From: Progne subis subis
Taxonomy: Eukaryota; Chordata; Aves; Passeriformes; Hirundinidae
Reading direction: 5' to 3'
Assembly: GCA_022316685.1 (NCBI GenBank)
Contig: JAKJHU010000082.1
Location: 372,001 to 436,000 of the forward strand
DNA: 64,000 bases
The position numbers and the translations under genes are program-made. Under the pieces are notes generated by a model. It saw only the letters and a program-made list of their open reading frames with translations. It had not been told where the DNA came from and ran no database searches. Positions within the stretch are counted from its first letter, which is position 1, and each line of letters opens with the position of its first letter. Below are positions 12,127-24,213 of the stretch, in pieces.

Positions 12127-15100
12127 AAAACTCTTGGTCTAACCCACCCATTGTACCATAAAAATCTCAGGTGAGAGAAAGCATCTGAGAAAGACACAAT
12201 ATTTCCTAATGACCAGGCTTCCTTAGACCCCTCTTGGGATGTTGGCTAGAAAGACAGGAACCTGGTCTAGCAGGTGGTTTAACTTTTGCATGCTTCTTGG
12301 TGTTTAAGGATGTATTTAGATGAAATAGGAAATAGAGTTGGTAAATAATTCTTGTCAAACAGAATGTTTGATGGGAAAAATGTACTTTTTCAGATTAGGA
12401 GTTTTCAATTACTGAAACTTTAAATGCATTCTAAACCTCTTTTCCTAATTGTGCTGTTCATTAACTGAGGGGTAAAGGTATTTACAGGTTTAATACATAA
12501 CACAAAATTTATGTAATGTCAGTGGCCTCTTTTATATATATGGACCATATATTACACACTTAAAGTTTATTTAAAATAAATTACAGTAAAAAAGAAGCAA
12601 ACTTTCCAAAGAGTCTGTTATGAAAATTAAAGGTAGGAAGTGGAAAAAAAAAAAAAAAAAGGAAAAAAGGAATAATCATGTATTTTAATTTATTATTTAA
12701 TTAGATTCTTCACAATGGGGGAAAAAAAAAAAAAGAAGACATGAAATATACAGCACATTAGGGGAAAATTATGCACAGTTTCAAAATTACAATATGGAAA
12801 AAGTAGATTTTTTTTCCATCACTATGCAGTTCAGTCTGCAGTGAAATACATATTTGAATATTTAGTTTCAAAGGATTGTCCTTAATGGCAGCATTTCATT
12901 TTCTTCAAGAAAGACAGATGAGAACTAGATCGAATGGAAACATAATGGGAGTTCTGCTATGCCAAAATATATATAATTCAGTTAGCACACATGGCTGAAA
13001 CCTCAGATGAAACTAATGAATTGCAGTGTCCAATATGCCTATAAAACAACTTAAATGATGTCATTATTAATGTAATAATTAATGCTCCTAGTAATTGACA
13101 GGCCCTGCTTTTGTTGCCATTAATGTATTCATTTACCTGACAGGCTGTTCTATAGTATAGGGAGAGTGATTTTGAGGTGTTTTCCATTAGGTAGGAAAAG
13201 GTTAAGCAGCAGAAGTACATGAACATCTCAAACATTTCATGGTGCAGAAAATCAGACAGTATATGCAAACAACTGGTTTTGCTGATAACTCCACAGTTCT
13301 ACCACAACTGTGCCTTGGTGGACGGCACCTGTGAAAAAATCATTGCACCTCACTAAGACTGAAAAATCTTCTCAGTGGTTTTTGTATGAGATGCTCCATA
13401 AGAATTCAGACTGCCCAAGAACCCTGTGGGATTCCAAACACAGTCACTTGGGCACTTTGGGGGCAGAGTCTCTAAAGGCACAGCTCAAACCCTTTCTGCC
13501 ATGGCAACTCCCACCTATGAAAGGAGAAATGCAAAAACAAATTTAGGGATCTCATTCCATCAAATGTAGGACAGTTATTTCTCCCATCCACCAAGACACC
13601 TGGAGTGGCAGCTCTGTGAACTCACCTGAAACTGCACAGTTCACACACTATCTGTGAACACACAGGAACTACTCCATCTCTCCTGGACCCTGGAGACCTG
13701 GCCAGCAAAAGGAGGAGGGTCAGTCACAATTTCCTAAAGCAAGCTCATTTGCTGGAGGATCCAGTTTAACAAGGGCAAAAAGAAACAGCAAAATAAAAAC
13801 CCCAACTTGATCCAACTTCACCAGCCAATTGTGTTTGCATGGAGAAAGGCAGTATAATATGGCTGCATTCCCACAGATACAGCCAGCTTCTTTTCCATGT
13901 GAGAGCATTAACGTCAAATGCCATAAAGAAAGATATTTCATTTGTGAATTAAATATTCAACAATGGAATATTCATTTATTAATATAATCCATTTCTAACC
14001 ATTGTACTACTGAAAAAGTAGTTTGAAAGTATTGAAATCATCCATGAATTTTAATTAGAGTCTATCAGAGTCTGGGTGTCACCCTTCACCTTTTATAAAC
14101 TGAGACTAAGTCACTGCTCACTAACAGAATGTGTTAGAATCCCCTTGATTCCAACTCCCACAGACCAGAAAAAAGCCAAAAGCCAGCCATGCTGGTGGCT
14201 CAGTTCATGGAGGCTTCTGCTGCAGTGATCTGATGTCCCTGAGAACTTCTAGGTGTGTGTGTAATGCCATAAAATATCTACCTGCTACTCATGGAAAAGG
14301 GTTTTTTTCAGTAGCTCTACATAGTGAATCATATTGAAACATAACTTGTTTTTAAACCCTGACAAATCTGATATATTCCCTCCATGTTGAAATATATCAT
14401 CAAGAGGCCATTTGTCTTGAATAAGACTCTGTGGGAAGTAAGGGTTATTTTAAGCATTGCTGGGGTCTCTGAAAATCGGTGAACAAAAAGAGTGCCCAAT
14501 GCCCAGAAATAAAATGTGTATGACTGTTGGAAAAAAATACATTAAGATAAAGCCTCACATTATGGGGAAATACTTTTCATCTGGAATTCATCAGCTCCTG
14601 ATTACACTTCTCATGTAATAATTTGCATTTTTCCCCAGCTCGTTAAAGTAAAATCTGCAGAAATAAACCATGAACACTTTAATTGGCCTTTGTGTTGCTG
14701 GCCGAAATTAAATATGAAAAGTAAATGGGAAAAAAATATTTAATGCCAGTAACTTGATAATTTTGGACCAGCAGTGTTTTCCTCCAAATGCCTTTGAAAA
14801 TTCACAAATAGAAACTGAAATAATTCTTTGAAATTTATGATATATGGATTTCACAAAAACCTCCTGAAATATTTATCTGTTTACTACTCAAAAGCATATA
14901 GTACACAGGCATCTGGCAATTTACTAGCATAACAATATTATGGGTTTTTTTAAATACCAGGAAATTATAAAAATTATTCTGAGATGGAGTTCTGAGAGTT
15001 TAGTTCCTATTTTCTGATTGATAAAGAGGGGCAGAAAAGGAATAATCATTCTCTTTTTTTCATTATACAGCCAGTTAAATGTGTAAGCAAAACTCAGCAG

Positions 15101-16943
15101 TAGTAGCAATCTTCCCTTGCCCGTAAGTTTTCCATGATTTTATTACACAGAGAAACAAAGCAGGCATTTTTTCACTTAATTAAAAGAGAGGATGAAAGAA
15201 ATCTTTTGAAGCAGTCAAAAAGATCTGTAAAACACTCTCACAAAACACTATGTGAAAACAAACATAAAACTATCAATAACATTATTTATTTACCTCTCAA
15301 AAGTGTTCCATGCATGCAGGATTATCTAACTGAACTACCCTTATTGGTTTTTGCCTTTCCTTCTCCTGCATCTAAATCAATATGCAAATCTATTGGAATT
15401 TCTTTAATGGGACTGTATTTCTTGCTCCAGCTCATCTGATCAGATTTGAAAGCACAGTGAAATCAGTGAAGCCAACACTCATTTCACCATCTTATTTGTG
15501 ACAAATAAGTTTTAAGAGCCAGAATTCCTCTCTGATGTGCCCAGGTGAGGTGGGAAGGCCCTGAGATGGCACTAACACACAGCCCCTATTCTCACTGCTC
15601 ACTCCCACCACACACTCACCGTGCCTCTTCCTCAGTTGTTAACAGAGAAATACTCATGGGAAAGTGTTCTGAAACAGACTGCAAGCTGAGCCAGGTTAAA
15701 AATAACTCTTAAAACCAACGCCAAGTCTTCACGCTTTAACATAACCCTCAGGGGCTCGGAAAAGCCTTTTTAAGGCTGTTTTCACATCCATAACCAACTA
15801 CCCAAGCAAAAGGAAATACTGGTTGGGCTTTGACTTTTGCTCTCACACTTATCTGTGTCTGTTTCACAGACAAAGAACTATGATTTAGGTTTGTAATCTC
15901 ACTGAAGATTCAGAGATTAAATCTACATATAACTAAAGACATAAAATCATTACTGCCAGGTCTCAGAGCTAACCTAAGCAGACTTTCAGTTTCCAGGCCT
16001 ACACAGAAAAGTTTAGGTTTTTTGATGCCTTTTTATTTGGAAGACAGTTTCCTCATTTTTTTGGTATGAATTGAGATTTGCTGTTGGTGCCTGTGCACCA
16101 CGACTCCTTTTTTCAGAAAAAAATTGTGCTTAAATGCTCTTCCCCATGAGAGAAAAACTGGATACTTCAACTGAATGGTCACATCATTTTATGAGCCAGC
16201 AAAAGTAAAATCTATCTTCTCCCTTTTTCCCTTTTGTTGAAGGGATGGTGAGATTTTCTTTTTCCCTGCATTCCCTATAATGGTGATCTCAAAGCAAAGA
16301 AAGCCCCTCTTTGGGGAGCAGAGCCAGGTGAGGAGAGCAAGAAACTGTACAGTCAATTACAGTGGGAAAAAATAAGTTGAAATATAATCCATGAAGGAAA
16401 AGCACTACTCAGAGTTGGCAGTGCAGTTCAAGATGACTTGGATTCATACAAGTGAAATGAGATTGGTAGACGAAAACTAACTCAGAAAATATTGCTGTTC
16501 TCAAACCAGCATCTTTTACTTGAGTGCACCCAGGTTAAAGCCCCCAGATCCCTCAGGTGCTCCTCACAGGACTTACAATAATGCACCCCCTATGACACAA
16601 GTTATACTGCTTGCCAAGAATTTGTCCTGTTATTCATGTGTAGAACACTAAAAACATTCAAAGAAATAGAGAATCACTAAACATGAAACAAAGCATGAAA
16701 CAGCACAGACACAAATTGTAATTCAAGAATTATTTCCTCAGAAACAACAACAGAGGGTGGGGAAGGAGGAAGAGAATAAAGCTGTGAGGCATCTTGTGTG
16801 CCTGCTGTATGAGCTGGTGTTAGGTCCAACAGGTCCTTCCTTGCCTATCCTGAGCTGTGTGCTTGGGAATCCCTGTGCTGCAGTGTGAGGTACCTTTGCA
16901 AACCCAAATCAACCCGAAAGACTGACTCCATTATTCTTAATTA

Positions 16944-16945
<2 letters not shown>
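12123..16945. other. No gene recognised; possible conserved element near 14.6 kb
   Basis: Open frames are 101 codons or fewer and unrecognised. Shorter A-runs lie at about 12643-12660 and 12722-12734. A cluster of transcription-factor-like motifs at 14580-14700 is listed separately. Confidence 0.5.
14580..14700. promoter_or_regulatory. Candidate enhancer-like motif cluster (POU, homeodomain, SOX/TCF)
   Basis: Within 75 bp lie a perfect POU octamer ATTTGCAT (14621-14628), a homeodomain-type TTTAATTGG (14678-14686) and a SOX/TCF-type CCTTTGTG (14687-14694). Such combinations are known from developmental enhancers, but single motifs are common by chance and conservation cannot be judged from one sequence. 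Confidence 0.2.

Positions 16946-16986
<41 letters not shown>
16946..16986. repeat. Poly(T) run of 41 bases
   Basis: Forty-one uninterrupted T. Almost the same length as the A run at 12081-12122, in the opposite sense. No neighbouring retroelement body was recognised. Confidence 0.9.
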
Positions 16987-16987
<1 letters not shown>

Positions 16988-19080
16988 GTATGTAGAGGCA
17001 GAATTTAAGAGAGCAAAGGACTCCACAGAAAAGCAATGGCAAGTAGGTGCAAAAATGCATCTGTGTGTATTTTGTCTCTCATAGATAAAAGCAACATTTA
17101 ATCATAGTGATTCTGCAAGCAAAAAAAGTAGGGCTTGTCTAAAGGCCAAAGATTTATTTGATATATAAAGAAACCAAGGATGATTTCTCAGAAGTATTAA
17201 AAAGCTTAATTGGGTTGTGATGATGGAATAAGAAATCCTTTCAACCACATTTATAACATCAGCTCCTAGCAACCAGAGTTATTCCAACCTCGCACTCCTA
17301 CCTGCCAAGGCAGATATGGGACACAATCTGTGATAAAGCTCATAATATCCAAGCAGGAAATTGCAAAATTATGGGCAATTCACTTCCTCTTTGCAAAAAG
17401 CCCTATTTCCAGCACCTGCAATTTTGAACTGTAGAATGACAGCATGCCAAGTTTGTGTCAATCATGGGTAATTTTGCGACTAAATAAGTAACAGGGGCCC
17501 TAAAGGCAAGCATAGTCTAAAAGCTTAACATAGTTTTGATTTTAAATGTTAAATCACACAACATTCTCTTAGTTGAAAACTTCAGTAATATTTTGAAGCA
17601 GAGATATTATGTTCTTTATAAATGTATTTTTTTCCTGTAGTGTCTTCCTAATGGCAGTCATATTAGAATCACTCGGTCTTGCATTGTCTTTCTAACCTTT
17701 CTAACCTTGGTACTTAGACCCAATAATAATGTCTCAGCTGCCCAATGTGTGATAGAGGGAATCAAGGGTAAGTCTTCTCAAGTCAACCAGCAAAATGGAA
17801 ATGCACTGCTCAGTTTAAAAAGTACTTTGTGCCATTCTAATTTTTCACACCAGTTAATTTTGTGACAAATGCCCCAATTTTGTGACTCACTTTTGACATC
17901 CTGACAATATCTAACAACACTGTCCCTTCTGTCTCCTGTATTACCAGGAGAATCTCACAGGCTTTTTTTACCCTGGTATTCTTCTGTCCTTGTCCCCTTT
18001 CATCTCAGATCACAAAGGAAAGATACACTCCTTATCTATGCCTTTTATCAGCCTGGTAACACATCCCATCATGTCCTTAGATGCAAACTGCCTGCTCAGC
18101 CTGAGGAGTCTCCATCTTTCCTCTCAAAGGGGAAGGACATATTACCTTTCCTTGCCTCATGAAGGATCCAACCAAACCAATCCACATCCTCTCCATCACT
18201 TGCCTATCCATACATTTCCCTGGCTGCTTGGTGGCCCTGATGACTCCATGTGTTGTTTCTCAAAGCCAAAAGTCTTTCAAAAAAATTTCACCCCATCTAC
18301 TCCAAAAATTTACTGGGATCTCCCAAAGTCAACACATCACTGTCCATTTAAAATGTGTAAGGGTTTGGTTTCAAGTTTTCCTGCAATGCACATTTGAGAT
18401 TTTTCAAGCTTTCAACTCTAAGGACTATGGCAGAAATTACACTATAACACATTCACATTTCATAAACTTGTAACATTTCCTGCATTTGAGACATTACTCC
18501 CCACTAACTTATTTACAGCTGGTCAAAAAACTTCAGATAAGTATCTGACTTAGCATTAAAAAATACCAAATATTATCTGATTTTTTTTTTTTTTGTAACA
18601 ATTCATCAAGTAACATTAAAATAATTATCAATAAACTCAACTATGTTTTACACAATGCAAAGAGTACTGAACATATTACCTTTGTAACATCTAAGAGTTA
18701 AATACAAACTGAGTATGTGCTTTTTGGCCTCAGGTCAGTTTAGGATATTATTTCATAATACTATACTGATTGCTCTGTGAGACTAAAGATAAAACAACAC
18801 AAGGCAAAATTTCGACTAATGGACACTCTTAGGTTGAAGTGTAACAGGGCCTGGGATATGATCAAGCGAGACAATATTTGCAATGTACCTTATAAAATTC
18901 TTTTCAGTTTTGGTTACTTTCTTATGAAACATATTTTCCCTAATGTTATGAAAGCATTATTTTCAGTTCTACGTCATGTCTGAAGGCTGCAAAATCTTCC
19001 TGTTTCAGCTGAAAATTAAACTTTACTTTTTGAGGCAAGCAGCAATGGAAATTATGAAGGGACTCAATAATACAACTGAA
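16987..19080. other. No gene recognised
   Basis: AT-rich DNA with open frames up to 135 codons (17990-18397) that have no recognisable domain. A segment at 17718-17767 is bounded by a pyrimidine-rich acceptor-like sequence ending TTAG and a donor-like GTAAGT and is open in one frame, but 50 bp is too short to carry weight. Confidence 0.5.
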
Positions 19081-19266
19081 GTGGCTGAGCATTAAAGGAG
19101 CTTGTCACAAGCACAGCACTGTTCCAGCCTTCCAGCTGCATGGCACAAAGGAGCTCCAGTGCCTCCAGCACATTCTCCATGCTCTCTGTTGTGTTTCTCC
19201 CCCTTTGGTTTAATGCCATTGCACCTGTAAATTGAACTGGCATTCGTAGGGGGAAAGCAAGACAGT

Positions 19267-19350
19267 CCAATTCTCAGCCTGCTTTGAAGCCAGTCTGAAA
19301 CAGGTGAGCTCATGAGTCTATAAAAGCAGCTCTTGCTCCTGTGTGAAACT
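19267..19350 (+). promoter_or_regulatory. Candidate CCAAT/TATA core promoter
   Basis: CCAAT at 19267-19271 and TATAAAAG at 19319-19326 are about 50 bp apart, the spacing seen in many TATA promoters (about -80 and -30). This would place a start near 19350. The surrounding 19.1-19.5 kb is less AT-rich than its neighbours. No recognisable first exon or LTR ends were seen, so this may be chance or part of an old, unrecognised LTR. Confidence 0.2.
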
Positions 19351-20154
19351 GCAGGGCTGTGTTAATCCCAGCCCTGCTGCTCCTGCTGCTCTCCTGTCAC
19401 CACGGGAGCAGTGGGACAGGTCTGGGGTGCAGGCTCCTCTTCAAAACACCCATCCTCCTCCAGAGAGACAAACGTGCAGTCAGCACACCAGGAATGCAGT
19501 AATGGGAAGCCCAGCAAAGCACAAAATTTAATGTGAGGATTGTATAGTGACTGCAGAGCAGAGAACTTGCTCCTGCTGATTGTGCAGGATGCAAGTGTTC
19601 AGGGTAAATCAAACAGAAAAGGCTGCCAGTCACACCCTGTCCAAGTCAACAGAAAATACAGATGGAGAGAAAAAGGAAAAGCTAACAGAAATGCAGACAA
19701 AATTTGGGCACATCAGTGTGATTTTAGAGTATAGAAAGCTGTGTTTGACTTGCATCTGGCCTCATATCCTACTTACTACACAGAATTTTATTCAAATTAT
19801 AAACCGAATGTGGTTCTCTTAACCTCTTTTTTCAACTTTTTTTTAAAAAATACCTCAAGTTTTCACACAGACTGTACACACAGTAGTCACACTATAAAAA
19901 TATTTAGGGCTGGCTTAAAGCCAGACTTTTAAGTGTCAGTCCTTGGTGTAAAATATCAAGACTGCATGGGGAAAATGAACTAATTTCGATAAACAAACAC
20001 ACACCAGCACTATTCGTTAGCCAGATGCAATTTATTCAAGGAAAAAAGGATGGATTGGTGAACATTCCAATTGATCTTGAAGATTTGAGGTATTTCCTAG
20101 GTCACAGAAGGCACTTGAGATTTCTCTGCAAGGTCACCTCTCTCATTCTCTAAG

Positions 20155-20295
20155 TGTAGGCAAGAGGAGAGCAGTGGATTGTTCATCTTGACTTCAAGAA
20201 GGTTTTCTACACTGTCTCCAGTACATCCTCACTGACAAACTGAACAAGTTCAGCCCAGATAAGACAGTAAGGTCTATTAAAGCTTAAGACTGGAG
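20155..20295 (+). mobile_element. CR1 LINE fragment (reverse-transcriptase domain)
   Basis: The stretch from GGAGAGCAGTGGAT onward follows the CR1 ORF2 reverse-transcriptase region. At 20187-20253 the translation reads LDFKKVFYTVS, then YILTDKLNKF after a small disruption, against the familiar CR1 pattern LDFSKAFDTVS...NIL.EKL. The aspartate after AF in the catalytic box is replaced by tyrosine and the frame is broken, so the copy is inactive. Only about 140 bp is confidently aligned; the CR1 may extend further in decayed form. This element family is typical of birds and other reptiles. Confidence 0.75.
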
Positions 20296-20517
20296 CACCT
20301 GATATGCAAATATTTGAAGTGGTCACTTTTAACCTGGGATTCATCCTCCATGCACCTTTGGCTGATATTTTACATCACTGGGAGGAAACAGCTTAGAAGA
20401 GGAATATTAATGCTCTTTATAGGCACTGAGAACTGGGACAAGATAATCACATTTTCAGGTGTGTTGACAAGACACATCACTATCAGGGTAGAAATAAAAT
20501 AACAGGTAATAGGGAGG

Positions 20518-21192
20518 TGTCTCGGTTTGAAAAAAGACAGGTGTCTGCTAAGGAGAGGCAGGCCTCTCCAGGAAAATGAGGAATTTAAATCCTTCCCTCC
20601 GTGTTATTATAATTTGGAAGATTAAAAGAAAAACTTTTCGGTCAGAGCTATGGGGGAAAGGAATAACAGTCCTTTACTAGTAAATATAACAGGACAGACA
20701 AACAACAACAGCACTTATAATAACAGTAAAACAGAACCAAGAACCCTGAGGGCAAACGGTGGCAAAGTCCTTCGCTGATGGCTGCAAGCTGGAAGCGATG
20801 GATTTGTCCTCAGCAGGCAGGGGGGTGCCCCGGCAGGCAAAGTGGGCAGTGCCGAAGAACTCGCAGCGGCTGGATCTGGGCTGACCCAAAATCCAGCAGG
20901 GTAACAAAGAAACTCCGAATTCCTGGGCACTCCAACAGATGATAGAATTCCCAGGACCAGACTCCTCCGTTAGCTGTGGACTCCAGGCAGCTACTCCGTA
21001 GCCCGACCGTCCTCCCCGGGAAAAACCAAGAGAAGTGAGCCCACTCCTTAGTTCTCCTGGGAGCCTCCTCCCTCCCCCAAAACCAAGTGATCAACTTCTT
21101 TTGTCAGGTTAAGCACCGCTTAACTACCCCTACTTAAAAATCTAGCAACTCATGGGGGGGGAAAATTCTACAGGAGAACTTAACCCTCAACA
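20518..21192 (-). mobile_element. ERVL-like solo LTR, minus strand, intact ends
   Basis: The 675-bp element runs from TGTCTCGG to CTCAACA on the plus strand, so it is TG...CA in either reading. It is flanked by a perfect 5-bp target duplication, GGAGG, at 20513-20517 and 21193-21197. Five bases is the usual ERVL duplication length. Read on the minus strand it begins TGTTGAGGG and shares length and sequence with the interrupted LTR at 2399-3771. No second LTR or retroviral interior is adjacent, so it is a solo LTR left by recombination between the two LTRs of a provirus. The intact duplication suggests a fairly recent insertion. Open frames of 60-94 codons across it are not genes. Confidence 0.88.
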
Positions 21193-24080
21193 GGAGGGAA
21201 TTACACAGAGCTGAGCAAAGGATTGAGAGAAAAAAAAATACTGCAGCGCCTCACAGCAAGGTGTGTTGTGCACATGTTTGTCGGTTAATAGCATAATTCC
21301 TTGGAAAGGCATTTTAGTTGGAAATACACAACATGCCTTCTTGGACTTGGAATATACCAGGCTGCATTGCAATTTATATCTTATACAAAATACGTGGAAC
21401 TAGAAATATCTGGTTGAAACTAAGAAAAAAGTGGGAAAACAGAGTGATTTAACACCTCTTAAAGTACAATAATAATTTCCTAAAGAGGCAAAAAATATTT
21501 ACTCTTTTAAATGATGTAAAGAGGACAAAGGTTACTAAGGAATTCTATGGGGTTTTATATATTTATATATTTAAATTGTTCTGTTATCAGTAGAATGGTT
21601 GCTTTCCAGTAGAATTGGACCAACATCTATTCATTCAAAACCAAGGGGAAAGAATCTGATTTTGCCATTTTCCCGGTTTTGACACAGAAAAATAAGAAGG
21701 CAATTTTGTCAAATCTTATGGGAAAGTGGATCTGGGAAGAGGTAAAATTGCATGAAATAGCAAGCAGTTTTGTGGGGGAAAAGACCTCAAAGAAACATTT
21801 TGAATAGCTTCCCAGAGGTCTGATGAATACCATAATGAAAGAAAATAAAGGCAGATACTACAGAACAGTTATCAAAAATCCAGATGAAAGCACATTCTTG
21901 TCTCTTTGTTACTGCTCTCTGAGGAAAGAGAGCATTCATTTTCCAGAAGGAGGGGTACTGCAGATGCTGCTTTGGGGAGTCAGAAGCCATTTGGAATGGC
22001 ACTGAAAAAGCATGTGTAAAACAAGTGAGATACCAGACTGAGAAACAACAAAGGCCTCCCTCTAATGATGGATTTCAAAGCGCTCTGTTCAGCAGTGGTG
22101 TGTATGGAGCAAGATATTGTCTGTAGCAATCTGGCAATTGTCTCTCCTGGATCTTGGCAGAGAGGCTAAAATATAGGTTATGTGTGTTTTTTCAAACATG
22201 CTCTAGGAAAAACACAGGGTCTGGTTTTCATTCTTTTCTATCAAAAATATGCTTAGGAAACATTTTGCAAGAGTATATTTTGAAGATACTGCTGCGCTCC
22301 TTTCTTTGTCATCTCTTTATTTAAGTATTTCTGTCAGGCAGGGAACTCAGTCTGCTAAATAATTAACATACTGCATGAAAACTACTATAAAAAGATTACA
22401 CAGGTTTCTACTCTGGTGTTATGAACATTTAAATAATTTCTTCACCTTGTTGGTAAGCTATGTCACTTCATATAGTATTTGACAGTATGCAAATATTTTA
22501 GGGTGCAGGAAAATCAACTGGCTGCTGGAAGCTCCCAGATTTATTCTATGACCTTTTATTGTGGGCTATCTCCAGTAAAACAGTGATGCTGATGCATTTT
22601 CAATCTTCTGCCCTAAAGAGAATAGAGCCAGCCACTTTTTATGCCATGGGTGTGTACACATGGGCTTGCTCTATTCGTCTCTAGAAAGCTTGGAAATGGA
22701 GAAGAACTTTCATGCTTTCAGCCACCAAAGAGGTGTCTCCTTTCTGTCTACACTTAAACATGAATATGTTTGCTAGGCTGTAAGTCTGCAAGCTTCTGTA
22801 ATGCACAGTCAGCATATACAGGGTACCAAACACTCTGTAAATGTGATCCAGCATTTATTATATTGAAATAGCAGTATCTCTCAAAGGCATACAGCTTCTC
22901 ACTCACAGGGAAAGCCCCTCCATATTTATATATTCACTGCTGAGCCAGGGAGCTGCAGTGGCCTAGAGAACTTCCAAATATGACACTGTTAAATGGGGAA
23001 GCAGCAGCAACAAGGCAGCTTTCCCTCATGCTCATAAATAACTTGATAAATGTCCTTCAGTCGCTTCCAGAGTATTTTTTTCTTATAGCTCTTGAGAAGA
23101 GAGATTCAGCTCCAGAAGCAGAAGTAACTAACTCCAGAGTGCTGGTCTGCTTGCTAGATTAGAAGCCTTGACACCTGGTGGGTCCAACTGTGCCCTTATT
23201 ACCTGTGCCTCCTTTCCCATGCAGGGTGAACTCTTGTCCAGCCTCTACCTGATCTGCATGAAGCATGAACACATCGGGGTTACTTCCAGGGGATTCACTG
23301 ATGCAGCTCCACAGGATGATTTTCTGGCTTGCACCACTGGGACTAGATTTAGATCAAGTGGGATATTGCTGCTTTTGGCCCATGGGTGGGGTGTGTAAAC
23401 ACACAAATATCTGCAGGAAATACTTGTAAACAACAAAAATCTGTAGGAAAGTCACAGGATTTGGTGAAGGGACAGAATTGGTGAGCTTTGACTGAAACAG
23501 GAAAGAACAGAGTGGAAACTGTTGGAACACAAACTCACAGACTCTCTAATTCATCTTCATTTGGAAGCTTATAGGACACATTGGTCTCAGGCAAGCAAAG
23601 GGAAGATGAAGAATGTTCTCCCAGTGCCCTGGGGGACAAAGCAGGGCACAGGACCATGCATCTTCCCTTCTCTCTTGGTGCACAGCTCCCCGTAGGACTC
23701 TTGCTTTATTGCCAGTGCTTTTGAAAAGGATGGCTTGTTGTCTCTTTATTTTTGTCTTTTCCTGACAGTTATGCCTCTCCCTTTAGGCAAGAGAAGGAAG
23801 TCTTGTCTTTTAGCCTGAACCAAACCTCTAGACATAGTTTTCTTGCCTCAATTCACTAATTAAAACAACTCACTATAATTGCTCTTCTGGTCAGTCTTTC
23901 CCTGGCCAGTTCATGATAGAAAGCAGAATAAATTCTATGCATTCCAATCAGGGCAATAGGCAGTATAAATAAATTCTACAAATTGCTATCAGATGGCATC
24001 TTGGGCTCAATTTTTACCAGACTACTTAAAAATCTGCCTAACTTGATTTTTATTAGATTTGTAGCATTTATACATCCTGG
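21193..24080. other. No gene recognised
   Basis: AT-rich DNA with open frames up to about 80 codons. The frame at 23168-23398 contains a pyrimidine-rich tract ending CAG at about 23224, like a splice acceptor, but no good donor follows, so it is not called as an exon. Confidence 0.5.
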
Positions 24081-24213
24081 TGGGTTAGTTAGTTTGTTTG
24101 TTTGGTTTTGGTTTTGTTTTTTGTTTTTTGTTTGGTTTTTTGGGTTTTGGGGGGTTTTTTTGGTGGTTTTTGTTTGTTTGTTTTGTTTTTGTTTTTGTTT
24201 TTGTTTTTGTTTT
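24081..24213. repeat. T/G-rich low-complexity tract, ending in (TTTTTG)n
   Basis: A plus-strand tract of G and T with almost no C. It starts with GTTTGTTTGG-type units and ends in regular TTTTTG repeats from about 24183. The 128-codon phenylalanine/cysteine-rich frame over it and its lysine/glutamine-rich antisense partner are composition artefacts. Confidence 0.85.
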
